Notes under the pieces: generated by a model
Database searches by the model: none
The model's input: only the letters and a program-made list of their open reading frames with translations
Told to the model about the DNA's origin: nothing
Made by a program: the position numbers and the translations under genes
Shown here: piece by piece, positions 18,101 to 24,571 of the stretch
How the letters are laid out: the number at the start of each line of letters is the position of its first letter
How positions within the stretch are numbered: the stretch's first letter is position 1
Assembly (NCBI GenBank): GCA_039621445.1
Contig: CP154956.1
Coordinates: 22,114,001-22,178,000, forward strand
Source of the DNA: Euglena gracilis
Lineage: Eukaryota > Euglenida > Euglenophyceae > Euglenales
Reading direction: 5' to 3'
DNA: 64,000 nucleotides

Positions 18101-20280
18101 AGCCAGTAGACCCGAACAACCTCCCCGCCAAAATCACACCGTTTCAGGATGGACAAGCAATTACATGGGAACCCATCCTGCACGAGGCCATCCTGAAATT
18201 CCCACGCACGTCAGCACCAGGACCCTCCGGACTTCGTCCCGTTCACCTGCAAGACGCCATCAAACGCCCAGGCAGAGGAGCACATCTGATCTCAGCACTC
18301 GCGAAGCTCACCAACACCTGGGTCAATGGGGACCTCCCATCAGCACACTCCCCTTTTTGGTGCAGTGCCAACCTCACACCCCTGCGGAAAAAAGACGACG
18401 GGGTGAGACCGGTGGCAGTAGGTGAAACCATACGGAGGCTGGTCGGCAAAGCCCTGCTGGCCACAGGCACCGCGAAAGACCAGGTAAGCAAGCTCCGACC
18501 CACACAAGTCGGGGTAGGGGTCACAAACGCGGCAGAATCGGTTGCGATTGGCTTCCAACACTTGGTGCACAGACTCGACCCAACTGGAAATTGGGCAAGC
18601 CTGCAGTTGGACTTCTCCAATGCTTTCAACTGCATGGACCGGTCACACCTCCTTTTGGAGGCAACCACCAGGACACCCTGCCTCTTCAATTATCTCAGCT
18701 TTGCATACAAGAACCCTGCCCCCTTGTTCTGCGCTGGCAAAGTCCTTTGGTCCCGTTGTGGCACACACCAGGGCTGCCCCTTGGGACCCGTCGGCTTCTG
18801 CATCGGCCTTCAACCCCTCGCCGAAACCATAACAAACAGCGCAGAACTACTCTGGAGCTCCTGGTACCTGGACGATGGCATCATGGTGGGTCAGCCAGAC
18901 AAACTGCAGAAAGTCATCTCCTTCCTTCAGGGTGAGGCCACACGCTGCGGGCTGCAATTGAACCTCCGGAAGTGTGTGGTCTGGGGGCCTGCCGGCAACA
19001 GAGTCACCTCTGCACCAGAAATGACCCTGATTCCGTGGGAAAAAGATTCAGGAATCACGGTGCTGGGGGTTCCCGTGGACTTCCCCACAAGCCACCACAA
19101 AACAGCAGAAGCTTGGGACTGCGCCACGGAGAAAATCGAACACGCAGCAGACATTGTCACCAGAATGACGGACGCCCAAATCTCTCACCACCTCCTACGC
19201 TCATGTCTTGACGGTTGCAAAGTCAACCACCTGCTTCGCGGATCCAACAGCTACCTCTGCCAGGAAGCCGTCAACCGATCCTCCGAAGTCATCTTACAAG
19301 CCTTTGAGGATGTAGTAGGATCCGCACTGAACACGACACAGAGACTGCAAGCAGCACTTCCACTCTCCAAAGGAGGGTGTGGGCTGCGCGTCCCCTCACA
19401 CAACCAAGCAGCGGCTCGCACAGCAGCACTGTGTGCTTTCTATACCGAAGGGCATCAGAAAGTTGGACTGCCCCAGTACGCAGGAAGCCCCGTGGCAGAC
19501 CTCATTGAGCCACCACTGAGAGAACTATGCGCCGCCCTACCCAACCATCCGACAGCCCCGAGACTGCTAGGCAACCTGGCTACCACCCAGACTGCAGGAA
19601 AAGATGAGCAATCCCAAAAATGGTGGTCCAAAGAGATGGGCAAAACCACAATGGACAACCTGATCAACCAATGCAAACCACGAGACCAAGCCCGCCTTCT
19701 GGAGCAGTCCTCGGGAATTGGTCATGGCTGGATGGCCTCTCCCCCATCACCGGCCCTACACACAGTCTTCTCGAGCGATGAGTACTGTCTTGGGCTCAAA
19801 TGGTGGCTCGGGTTGCCCATCATTGACAACGAGGCGCAGAAATGCCAGGGCTGCTCAGCACCACAAGACAGGGAAGGGGACCACCTCATCTGCTGCCCAC
19901 GAAACAACTTCACCGCCAGACACACGGCCGTTCAGGATGCAATTTTTACTCTTCTGTCCTCCACAGGCCAAGGTGTCCAAAAAGAAGTCACGATCCCCAA
20001 TGCCCGGATGCCAACCTGCGCCCCGCAGATCTCCTGCTCTCGTGCTGGCAGGATGGCAAACCCACAGCCCTGGACATCACAATCTGCCACGGATGGCAAA
20101 TTCAAGAACAAGGCACTTCGCGGGAACGGTGGAGGTCCTTCTTACGGCGCAAAGAAACGGCCAAGCACTCCAAATATGATGTCACTTGCCAGAACGCCGG
20201 ATGGTCCTTCACAACCTTGGCAATGGGCACATGGGGAGGCCTGGGCCCGGAGGCAGCCCGCCTGCTCGGCCGCATCATAA
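12190..20280 (+). CDS. Element A polyprotein with three 2A sites, RT and broken REL
   Basis: The 2,696-codon frame starts at an ATG whose context is conserved in element B1. Order by residue: acidic KPLVG/EELSGKRK repeats (1-80); GLQRPP repeats (about 105-225); long Pro/Ser/Thr-rich region; 2A-like site 1 (1268-1281); two CX2C..H..C zinc fingers (from 1335); 2A-like site 2 (1424-1437); methyltransferase-like domain with NPPF (1498-1501); zinc knuckle CPQCGLDHWVTAC (1656-1668); 2A-like site 3 (ends 1724); reverse transcriptase with SAPGPSGLR (2008), QLDFSNAFN (motif A) and YLDD (2226-2229); then CX2C..H..C (2552). Near 20,005-20,030 the conserved coding moves to another frame, which carries RPADLLL..ALDITICHGW, AKHSKYDVTC and TWGGLGPEA and ends at 20,408. 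The main frame therefore ends in a non-homologous tail, and the nuclease is broken in this copy. The Pro-rich part (about 650-1,250) has no recognised domain. Confidence 0.75.
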   Translation: MAGKTKPLVGSNYLLDEESDVEELSGKRKPLVGSKHRLDEESGVEELSGKRKPLVGLVGLKHLLEEESDVEELPSRSRRRSLAGEEEEVAVAVSKMLFGTLGASLMGLQRPPQPLMGLQRPPHLFLGLQRPPNPRSLLGLQRPPNPSSFLGLRRPPLLFLGLQRPPPPSSRGLPRLLLPYLGLQRPPPPPVLGLQRPPLPYLDPFKSSLTFLGLLNPPKPYLDLPRPPHPVHLLPISLPEVTSSTPPPHASLPSVLHPGLSPAAIHQAPPSSSSSPAGSHAAEASSCNTPLVLCNPLHLSLPFFPSQTASGSVSTTASPLGTRTPCSTPSRSLKTSIGTQTSQTTQTTQTTQTQTAQTVKKVLVAVASQTTITRSPSWTAKPAQAAQPALPVQPQQVQPGQQVPTQPDLPGPQSAAIQSAFGAPKTKAQTSKPKGTCRVKQIIPGATLPPAELIDVDSTTYKSIAPIFSIHQPAASASAPTASRPCDIFRGDRPSTVNMNSEFAFGPGFPNHPPTHPPRPSAAPPPLAQHGAAHLARSRPLEPPVQAQQRQPEESLKRLLLDLLLEGRGSRQDGAPANPHGGLLANMRRLQSRRLFYALPPAAFPPISPILSTLFLPAGIQGFHQPHSPPQRPPPPHSTIPAVCFLKFLVPLPLCCQPPSHSPKISLRSSAINPPTQETTHPSTHTSSGVILPSWLCRGHSLTDHGLQSTSSASGQQDTMIWVYYQHPFLSIWSQVLLFHLPSPYWVALQKYPACLPGDNTPTPGNLLHFSALCFLVWLLSGIHTHQPPPSLLCCLSCIHLGCLSDWAMLLFGCFRLHSGMYTHHLSLSLSACLLCICLGCPTPSYTVNPLSTICETPPSSDHGQCLTALFHPSFSFLPTSVPSQGTNPQLDNGSSSPSAAGPHHHLHLGLGNNTYQPYRPSTPLNPPCHWCGCLRPKPPFLVTTCSPPVATDQMFPHAGISFLWGPPPQDNHLTDFHFFPSAVLSVGAACGIPIPPCHCFFTPGAVSPDVAACCPPFHLPPPGNTFLHSIPWVCPLFPHPSGTPPPAAPPHPLDPKPGSGPGGLKLELTMQFLNGTAHHNPRPATRIAFPTCIACFAGWLVPLLQSKPEKQLGLQPSLLWGHLPPPVDCCPPNSQIHGLTHPNPMGKNCPPQFPNSPKHDLSELSPQGKNRTPEPVLQTNTETQKIPTPVYPRTGPPFPPFSHRRPQTGLSTPTQQKTIFSHPSDDLSRQNPQDPSTTPGSPAQTHPPRMEPPPPASPHSFNLIKHLILQAHDIEQNPGPPTGGSHPQDHPEDVWEDICLNGQSWRWTRTRPAASGPSSSSNQQINSTPLFVKCYLCQEHFPLWDRWRIENHDCQLGRPLGDFFQNPTFLQRRWDWIMDFLETRSNGDWWHSCCVNCRQVLITPYPQPLIEHGNQCPAGRGEDLLSDGDIEPNPGPISDWMLDPMWLRRIIAELQLETPPTTDAFASPHNSQFPHFWSSEDTAFSHSWLQHAPLWANPPFGLLPDVLEKILSEGAHIILLAPENHTTFGKFIELSSKCFLLPKEPLFRARGATLFPHPTWRSWAFYINYTPPPRRPNNFHPYHPYHKKLPRAGPTSGTPPDATPFVFEDELPPRETWSRPATYTGPWSFLFFAGRTFGCLQDSLWDTRFPPPVSCPQCGLDHWVTACTSLLRLQPTTRQSKRPPTFQIKRRALFRTPPKQQTAKGKGRGSLLTCGDIEENPGPTNPTTTHPKSSKRKERTNSAPARRTTHNLDHCDDTLHDLAHPWEGRDAATIADTAGNESNLRNVARPGVIISPRPCPVEDILQLRVKTILHVPAALQPTISDTLGAILEAYASNPTDDGLFAVLAYPKLVLRTVAARGPHASDELASALGRRNNLFRSGDYGTLLTELRSAQKPADLNAAGVIETRAEKKARTEPSTLPDRTLRRVRTLTGEGAPAKALQLLLSEGCHQPQDPHVWTKLETLHPNGKPVDPNNLPAKITPFQDGQAITWEPILHEAILKFPRTSAPGPSGLRPVHLQDAIKRPGRGAHLISALAKLTNTWVNGDLPSAHSPFWCSANLTPLRKKDDGVRPVAVGETIRRLVGKALLATGTAKDQVSKLRPTQVGVGVTNAAESVAIGFQHLVHRLDPTGNWASLQLDFSNAFNCMDRSHLLLEATTRTPCLFNYLSFAYKNPAPLFCAGKVLWSRCGTHQGCPLGPVGFCIGLQPLAETITNSAELLWSSWYLDDGIMVGQPDKLQKVISFLQGEATRCGLQLNLRKCVVWGPAGNRVTSAPEMTLIPWEKDSGITVLGVPVDFPTSHHKTAEAWDCATEKIEHAADIVTRMTDAQISHHLLRSCLDGCKVNHLLRGSNSYLCQEAVNRSSEVILQAFEDVVGSALNTTQRLQAALPLSKGGCGLRVPSHNQAAARTAALCAFYTEGHQKVGLPQYAGSPVADLIEPPLRELCAALPNHPTAPRLLGNLATTQTAGKDEQSQKWWSKEMGKTTMDNLINQCKPRDQARLLEQSSGIGHGWMASPPSPALHTVFSSDEYCLGLKWWLGLPIIDNEAQKCQGCSAPQDREGDHLICCPRNNFTARHTAVQDAIFTLLSSTGQGVQKEVTIPNARMPTCAPQISCSRAGRMANPQPWTSQSATDGKFKNKALRGNGGGPSYGAKKRPSTPNMMSLARTPDGPSQPWQWAHGEAWARRQPACSAAS
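12506..12880 (+). repeat. GGGCCTGCAAAGGCCC hairpin repeats
   Basis: Eight near-identical copies of the short palindrome GGGCCTGCAAAGGCCC and about three degraded ones are spaced 25-40 bp apart; in frame they encode GLQRPP. The same motif is arrayed at 28,450-29,020 in the corresponding position of element B1 on the other strand. Confidence 0.8.
15991..16032 (+). other. 2A-like peptide site 1
   Basis: It encodes LILQAHDIEQNPGP followed by P, matching the D(V/I)EXNPG-P core at which ribosomes release and restart. It would separate the Pro-rich N-terminal protein from the zinc-finger protein. Confidence 0.8.
16459..16500 (+). other. 2A-like peptide site 2
   Basis: It encodes DLLSDGDIEPNPGP, with the full DIEXNPGP core. 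It lies between the double zinc-finger segment and the methyltransferase-like segment. Confidence 0.8.
16519..17170 (+). other. Adenine-methyltransferase-like domain plus zinc knuckle
   Basis: Between 2A sites 2 and 3 the protein reads TDAFASPHNSQFPHFW, then WANPPFGLLPDVLEKI and HIILLAP. This fits the Dam-like N6-adenine methyltransferase pattern (DxFASxxNxxxPxF, (D/N)PPF, IxLLxP) also carried by DIRS-type retroelements. A CX2CX3HX4C knuckle follows. The family match rests on motif order only; activity is unknown. The segment could instead be a catalytically dead structural relative. Confidence 0.55.
17323..17361 (+). other. 2A-like peptide site 3
   Basis: It encodes LLTCGDIEENPGP, the closest of the three to the classical 2A consensus. 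It would release the reverse transcriptase/nuclease as a separate product. Element B1 carries the related LLTCGHIESNPGP. Confidence 0.85.
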
Positions 20281-20408
20281 AAAGAGCCACTGCATGGCAA
20301 GAGGGTGAAATCAGGGACCTGAAACAGTCCGAATGTTACCAAGCCATTGCAGTTGCACTGACCCGCCAAATCTGGCAACTACTCAGCGCAAAGCACGCTG
20401 TTCGTTAA

Positions 20409-20804
20409 AACAAGATACACAGACGGACAAAAGCACCAAACACCCAGGGCAAAAGCTCAAAACACCCACGCACACCAGAAAAAGAACGTACGGTGCCAAA
20501 GTGAACCGCACAGCGCCAAAAGGCAAAGCAGAATAATATGACACAAACACGCCCCGCCAGGCACGCCACCAAACACCCCCCCCCCTCTCTCACGCACTAT
20601 ATATCCAGAATGGGCGTTGCTCATTCTCAGCTAACCTCTAACCACAAACAGGTACGCTTGCTGTACACTACTCGCAGTATACACACCCGCGACCTGTGGC
20701 GGCACAGGGAGTCACAAGGGGGTTCCTCTTGTGGCGAGGGCCAAAAGAAACAGACCCCTGGGCCCGGGGCACGGTTTGGGCGAAGCTGTGCTACCCACCG
20801 TGAC
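20409..20804 (+). other. 3' region of element A
   Basis: This stretch contains no gene. Its last 120 bp or so (CGCGACCTGTGGCGGCACAG through GCTACCCACCGTGAC) is shared, inverted, with the 3' ends of B1 (23,812-23,930) and B2 (31,162-31,290), indicating a common 3' untranslated domain probably recognised by the reverse transcriptase. Confidence 0.6.
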
Positions 20805-20996
20805 GTGGCCATATGCTCCCCGACGGAGCATGCCCACCACCTCACCATCGAAACACCGGGGCATCGGTCTCACTCCCAACACCCCGCCACCCAGCTTTTC
20901 AGCATGTTCGTTCCTCGCTGCTAAGCTCGCACTTCCTACCTGCCCCCACACCTCCTTCTCCCCGCACAGACTCTATCCACTGTACATAGCCTTACT

Positions 20997-21050
20997 CCCC
21001 TGAACACGACAAATCCAGTAGGCTGTGCCACTGGTCGGTGGATTCGGTTC
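20997..21050 (+). repeat. Direct repeat flanking fragment D
   Basis: CAAATCCAGTAGGCTG, then GCCACTGGTCGGTGGATTCGG, occurs here and again at about 21,951-22,005. It may be a shared 3' tail or a long target duplication around fragment D. Between 20,805 and this repeat I see no gene. Confidence 0.55.
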
Positions 21051-21214
21051 GCCCCACCACCGTATATATTCTTTTTGGATGGCGCTGGCGGATGGAAAAC
21101 CGTTCATTTTCGGCTCAAAAACACCTTTTCGCGTCAGGGAGGCCAAAAAACATGGTTTTGGGCGGGAAAAAAATCGATTTTTTTCAACTTTTTTGGGCCG
21201 AAAACGGCTTCCTC

Positions 21215-21604
21215 CTACACTGGTCTGGCGCGGCATCATGGGCCATTGATGTGGGCATCAACCACCCCTCGCCGCCCAGTGCTAGCTGGAGCCTCCCCGC
21301 CGCGTGGGACCTACTCCGTAGCAGAGCCCTCAAGAAAACCGCCAAATATGGCGCTCGATGCCAAACCCGAGGGGCGCGGTTCTCCCCCATGATCCTCAGC
21401 GTATGAGGTTCCTTTGGGGGAGATGGCCAACGCGTGTGGGAGGAATTACGACAGTGCCTTGGCGCCACCGCTTCTGGGGGCGCCCGGAATACTTTCCTGG
21501 CGGAGCTACAACAGGGCCTGCCCTTGGCCCTGTTTTCCGGGATAGCCGCTCAACTTGGAGCACTCCTCATAACCAAGGAACTGAGTCACACAGTTGCTGC
21601 CTTC
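21215..21604 (+). pseudogene. 3' fragment D of a REL-type retrotransposon
   Basis: The frame AIDVGINHP, KKTAKYGARC, GARFSPMILSV, stop, GSFGGDGQRVWEEL parallels the C-terminal nuclease region of elements A, B and C (DVT.RH, KYDATC, GGMGQEA). It has an in-frame TGA near 21,404 and no reverse transcriptase. The open frame ends at 21,604 and the remaining bases to 21,950 look like a 3' untranslated region. It is more diverged than B0-B2. Confidence 0.55.
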
Positions 21605-22160
21605 TGAGCCAGTCGCCCGCGATCAGCAAGACAAGCGCGCCTCCCTCCGGGTTTCCATACATCGTGCTCCCCTCCAACACTGTCCCACGGTAAGGGCTTC
21701 GGCCGGACATAGGGCTACACCGACCCTCTCGACGCACATTCCCCTTCCCTCCCCTCTTCCCTCCCCTCCCTCCCTTCCCGCCCCATGGACCGACTGCCAA
21801 CGACGCGCCGCTCACCTGCCTCCTCACACAGCGCCGCACCTTTGTTCCCTTCCCCTGCGACTCTCTGCCTGGATTGCTGCCCTCCCCTCCTATATACATG
21901 TGTACAACCTGACTTTCCATGGGACTTCCCCATCTGTTCACTAGCCTTCCCCCCGGAACACTTCAAATCCAGTAGGCTGCGCCACTGGTCGGTGGATTCG
22001 GTCCCAGAAGGGCCTTGAGGAGGGTGGCCATTAAGGAGCGCGCTTCTTGTCCCATGCCCCCATAGCAGTCCATGACGAATGGCGTCAACCGCCAGCCCAG
22101 TCGTTGGCATGTTGCATCATATTTGGCATGCTTTTCAGCCTCCTGACGTGTTTGCCATTA

Positions 22161-22275
22161 AGTCTGCGTCTTAGGCGCAGGGACTCAGGACGGAGTCTGC
22201 GTCTAAGACGCAGGACTTCGGGCAGGACGGAGTCTGCGTCTTAAGACGCAGACTCCGTCCTGAGTACTGCGTCTT
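22161..22275. repeat. Terminal hairpin array, one end
   Basis: Alternating copies of GGACGGAGTCTGCGTC and its complement; equivalent to 4,669-4,784 in the plus-strand copy. Confidence 0.75.
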
Positions 22276-23148
22276 AAGGAAAATGTGGGAACACACAATT
22301 GGGGGTTCCTGTGTTCCAGGAATTTTTGTTTGTGGACTGGCTTTGAAACATTTTCTTGTTTCCCCTGCAAATTTTTCATCGTTCCGATCCGAACGGTAAC
22401 TAATTTACGGCCATCTTCGTGAATGGACAACTGAAAGTTGCCCACCCGAAGGTCCAAGAGGGAATCTGGACGAACACCCAATTGAAAGGCCATGAGCAGT
22501 AAATTCATCCTCTGGGATTCATACCAACTCTTCCAATTTGTTTGGGTAAAAATTTGTGCCACCCCGTGGTCGGTCAAAACCGCCACAGACTCCTTCCGTG
22601 CCATGAAATTGCGGGACCATGTGCAAGCAGCGTTGAAAAAAGAGCACAAAATTTGGAAACTGTTTGCTTGCACTGGGGACAATGCCATGTTCGGGACGCG
22701 TAGTCTTGTACGCTGAAGCCAATGCGTTGACTGTTGTTCTTAAGGTTGTGGGGCTCCATTCCCGAACAGCAACACCACTGGCTCGACAAATTTCCTTCCT
22801 CTGTTGTAGGGCTGATTCTCGCTCCTGCTGGTTGTCCAAAACACAATCCATTGACAGCGTCCACTTTGCAAAGGCAGTGAACCACTCATCCAAATTCGGC
22901 AAAATGATCTGCCTGTGGTCCAACACCTTTGCAAAGCCCAACGCGGCGAGAATTGCCATTTTTCGGTTTCTCTCTGTTCCTGGAGGAGGACGAGCCACTT
23001 TGGAAAAAGTGTCCCCAAATAGAGCGGTGTCCGATGGCAAATCTTCGAAAGGAGTGTATGCTTTTTTCAAAGCTTCTAAAAATTCAGGTACAGGTGGCAA
23101 GGGTCCAAGGCCTGCCTCAGCCACGTTCACCAACTGTGCGGCCATCAT
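22203..23148 (-). pseudogene. Crypton-like tyrosine recombinase, truncated
   Basis: The first frame (23,148-22,519) encodes a domain with LGFAKVLDHRQ, LPNLDEWFTAF and ALASAYKTTRPEHG. After a frameshift near 22,600-22,640 the coding continues as VLTDHGVAQIF, LLLMAFQLGVRPDSLLDLR and VRIGTMKN. The last two fit the first arginine box and lysine hairpin of tyrosine recombinases. The HxxR and terminal tyrosine boxes are absent: the frame runs into the terminal hairpins after HRNPQLC. The predicted role is DNA integration and excision, lost in this copy. Confidence 0.6.
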
Positions 23149-23202
23149 TGTGATTGGCTGTGTGTGTGTGAGAGATAATATAACAAAAATTCCGCTGTCA
23201 AA

Positions 23203-23381
23203 GCCGCAGACTCCGTCCTGAGTCCCTGCGCCTCTAATACGCAGACTTAAAAAAACTGCGTCTTAAGACGCAGACTCCGTCCTGAGTCCTGCGTCTAAGA
23301 CGCAGACTCCGTCCTTCGGACGGAGTCTGCGTCTTAGACGCAGGACTCAGGACGGAGTCTGCGTCTAAGACGCAGTTTTTG
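23203..23381. repeat. Terminal hairpin array, other end
   Basis: At least four copies of the GTCTTAGACGCAG/GACTCCGTCC module in both orientations; equivalent to 2,767-2,899. Confidence 0.75.
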
Positions 23382-23989
23382 CTATAGTGAAAGGCTCTCT
23401 GCACTTCGCGGCGGATGACTTTGCGCGAGGGTGTGGCGGATTGTCACATCCACTGCAACGGGTCCATCACTGTCCAAGCGAGGAATGAAGATATCCCCAG
23501 GCCGGGAACGGTCATCAGCTCGTTGTTCTTTACGGGCTGTAAATCCTGCCTTCTGTGGTGTGGCTGTCAGAAAATCTTGTACCGCCCCGTGCCGCCGGGT
23601 GATGAAGTTTGATTTGCAGCAAACGAGGTGGTGTCCGAGAAAATCTGATTGTCCAAAGCATTTGGGACAGAGGTTGGGATCGGATTCCATTGGTGTGAGA
23701 GTCATTCCGAGGGACCAACGAAGTGTGCAGCGGAATTCAGCCGTGGGCAACAGGGTGCGGAGTCCTTGAGATGGTGTCAAAGCGGCGGGGATGCCAACCT
23801 CTCAGAAAGTGCTACAGTGGGTAGCACAGCTTCACCCGAACCGTGCCCCGGGCCCAGGGAAACGCCTCTTTTGGCCCTCGCCTTGTGACTCCCTGTGCCG
23901 CCACAGGTCGCGGGTAGCTTATACTACGGGTGTAAATGTACAAAAGAGTGATGAGATGTACTTGTTCAGGGTGCGGAGGTCAGTGGTTA

Positions 23990-24159
23990 CCATGCCCCCC
24001 CCCCATTTAAGCCCCCCCCTCGGGAGCTAAAATCCCAAGGTTGGGTCTTATATGGGGGGTCTTATATGGGGGGGTTGGTCCCGGCCAAAGGGCCGGCCTT
24101 CGGCCGGCCAAGGGGGGGTCTTATATGGGGGGGGGGTCTTATATGGGGGGGGGCATGGT
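23990..24159. mobile_element. 170-bp poly-C foldback with 8-bp target duplication
   Basis: The ends are CCATGC(n)ATTTAAGCCCC and the inverse GGGTCTTATATG(n)GCATGGT. AGTGGTTA is repeated immediately outside both ends (23,982-23,989; 24,160-24,167). The empty site, AGCGGTTA once, is at 31,347-31,354 in the paralogous 3' region of B2. Confidence 0.85.
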
Positions 24160-24351
24160 AGTGGTTAGCCGAAGATGAGCAAAGGTCACCTTCAATATAT
24201 ATTGGGCGGGGAGGGGGGGATGTTTGTACCTCTTTCGCCAAAGGATGGCGTGTTTGTGTCGGGTTTTGGCTTTTGTTGTGTTTTGCTTCTCTGCGCGTCT
24301 ATGTGACTCCTTGATTTGTCTTTGACTTGCCGTGTGGCCCTGCTCAGGGGG

Positions 24352-24571
24352 TACCCCCCCCCATAATTGACACCCCCGACACCCTCCAAACCCCCCAGGT
24401 AGTGTCAATTATGGGGGGGTGTCAATTATGGGGGGGGTCCGAACAGACAAGGCAAAATACAAGGGACTCATGACAAACCCCTTGGTCCGTGGACGCGAGC
24501 GGCTGAAAAAATTTTCGGTCGGGGGGGGGGGTGTCAATTATGGGGGGGTGTCAATTGTGGGGGGGGGGGTA
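24352..24571. mobile_element. Poly-C foldback, ATAATTGACA word
   Basis: The left end TACCCCCCCCCCATAATTGACACCC is mirrored at the right by GGTGTCAATTGTG(n)GTA, and the same word occurs in two further internal copies. B2 lacks it at the corresponding place (CTGCTCAGGGGGCTC, about 31,550 and 31,620). About 60 bp of extra sequence follows the right end, so the junction is not simple. Confidence 0.6.

Larger units (their letters stand above)
12154..20804 (+). mobile_element. Non-LTR retrotransposon A (REL type, 2A-containing)
   Basis: The 5' leader starts with CACTTTCTGAGTGTCTATTT and the 3' region ends with GCTACCCACCGTGAC. The same leader and tail are found on the minus-strand B copies, which defines the element limits. 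It holds one very long ORF with zinc fingers, a reverse transcriptase and a C-terminal restriction-like endonuclease, the order typical of R2/NeSL-like non-LTR elements. There are no LTRs and no upstream apurinic endonuclease domain. I did not find a convincing target duplication. Confidence 0.75.
22160..23386 (-). mobile_element. Crypton-like element inserted in B0
   Basis: B1 (24,955-24,965) and B2 (31,948-31,960) read CCATTGTGA without interruption. Here the same bases are split as CCATT | element | GTGA with no duplicated target, as expected for tyrosine-recombinase insertion. Both ends carry arrays of the hairpin word GACGCAGACTCCGTCC. The element is 1,227 bp, short for an autonomous Crypton. 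Confidence 0.75.
22010..23811 (-). pseudogene. Retrotransposon B0, C-terminal remnant
   Basis: The minus-strand coding at 23,790-23,390 gives CPKCFGQ..GHHLVCC (zinc ligands) and RPGDIFIPRLDSDG (REL). It resumes at 22,159-22,010 with KHAKYDATC and YGGMGQEA. The gap is the Crypton-like insertion. The extreme 5' tip, CACTTTCTGAG (23,801-23,811), is the family's 5' terminus joined almost directly to the zinc-finger region, so most of the element was deleted. The 3' end is lost at about 22,010. Confidence 0.65.
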
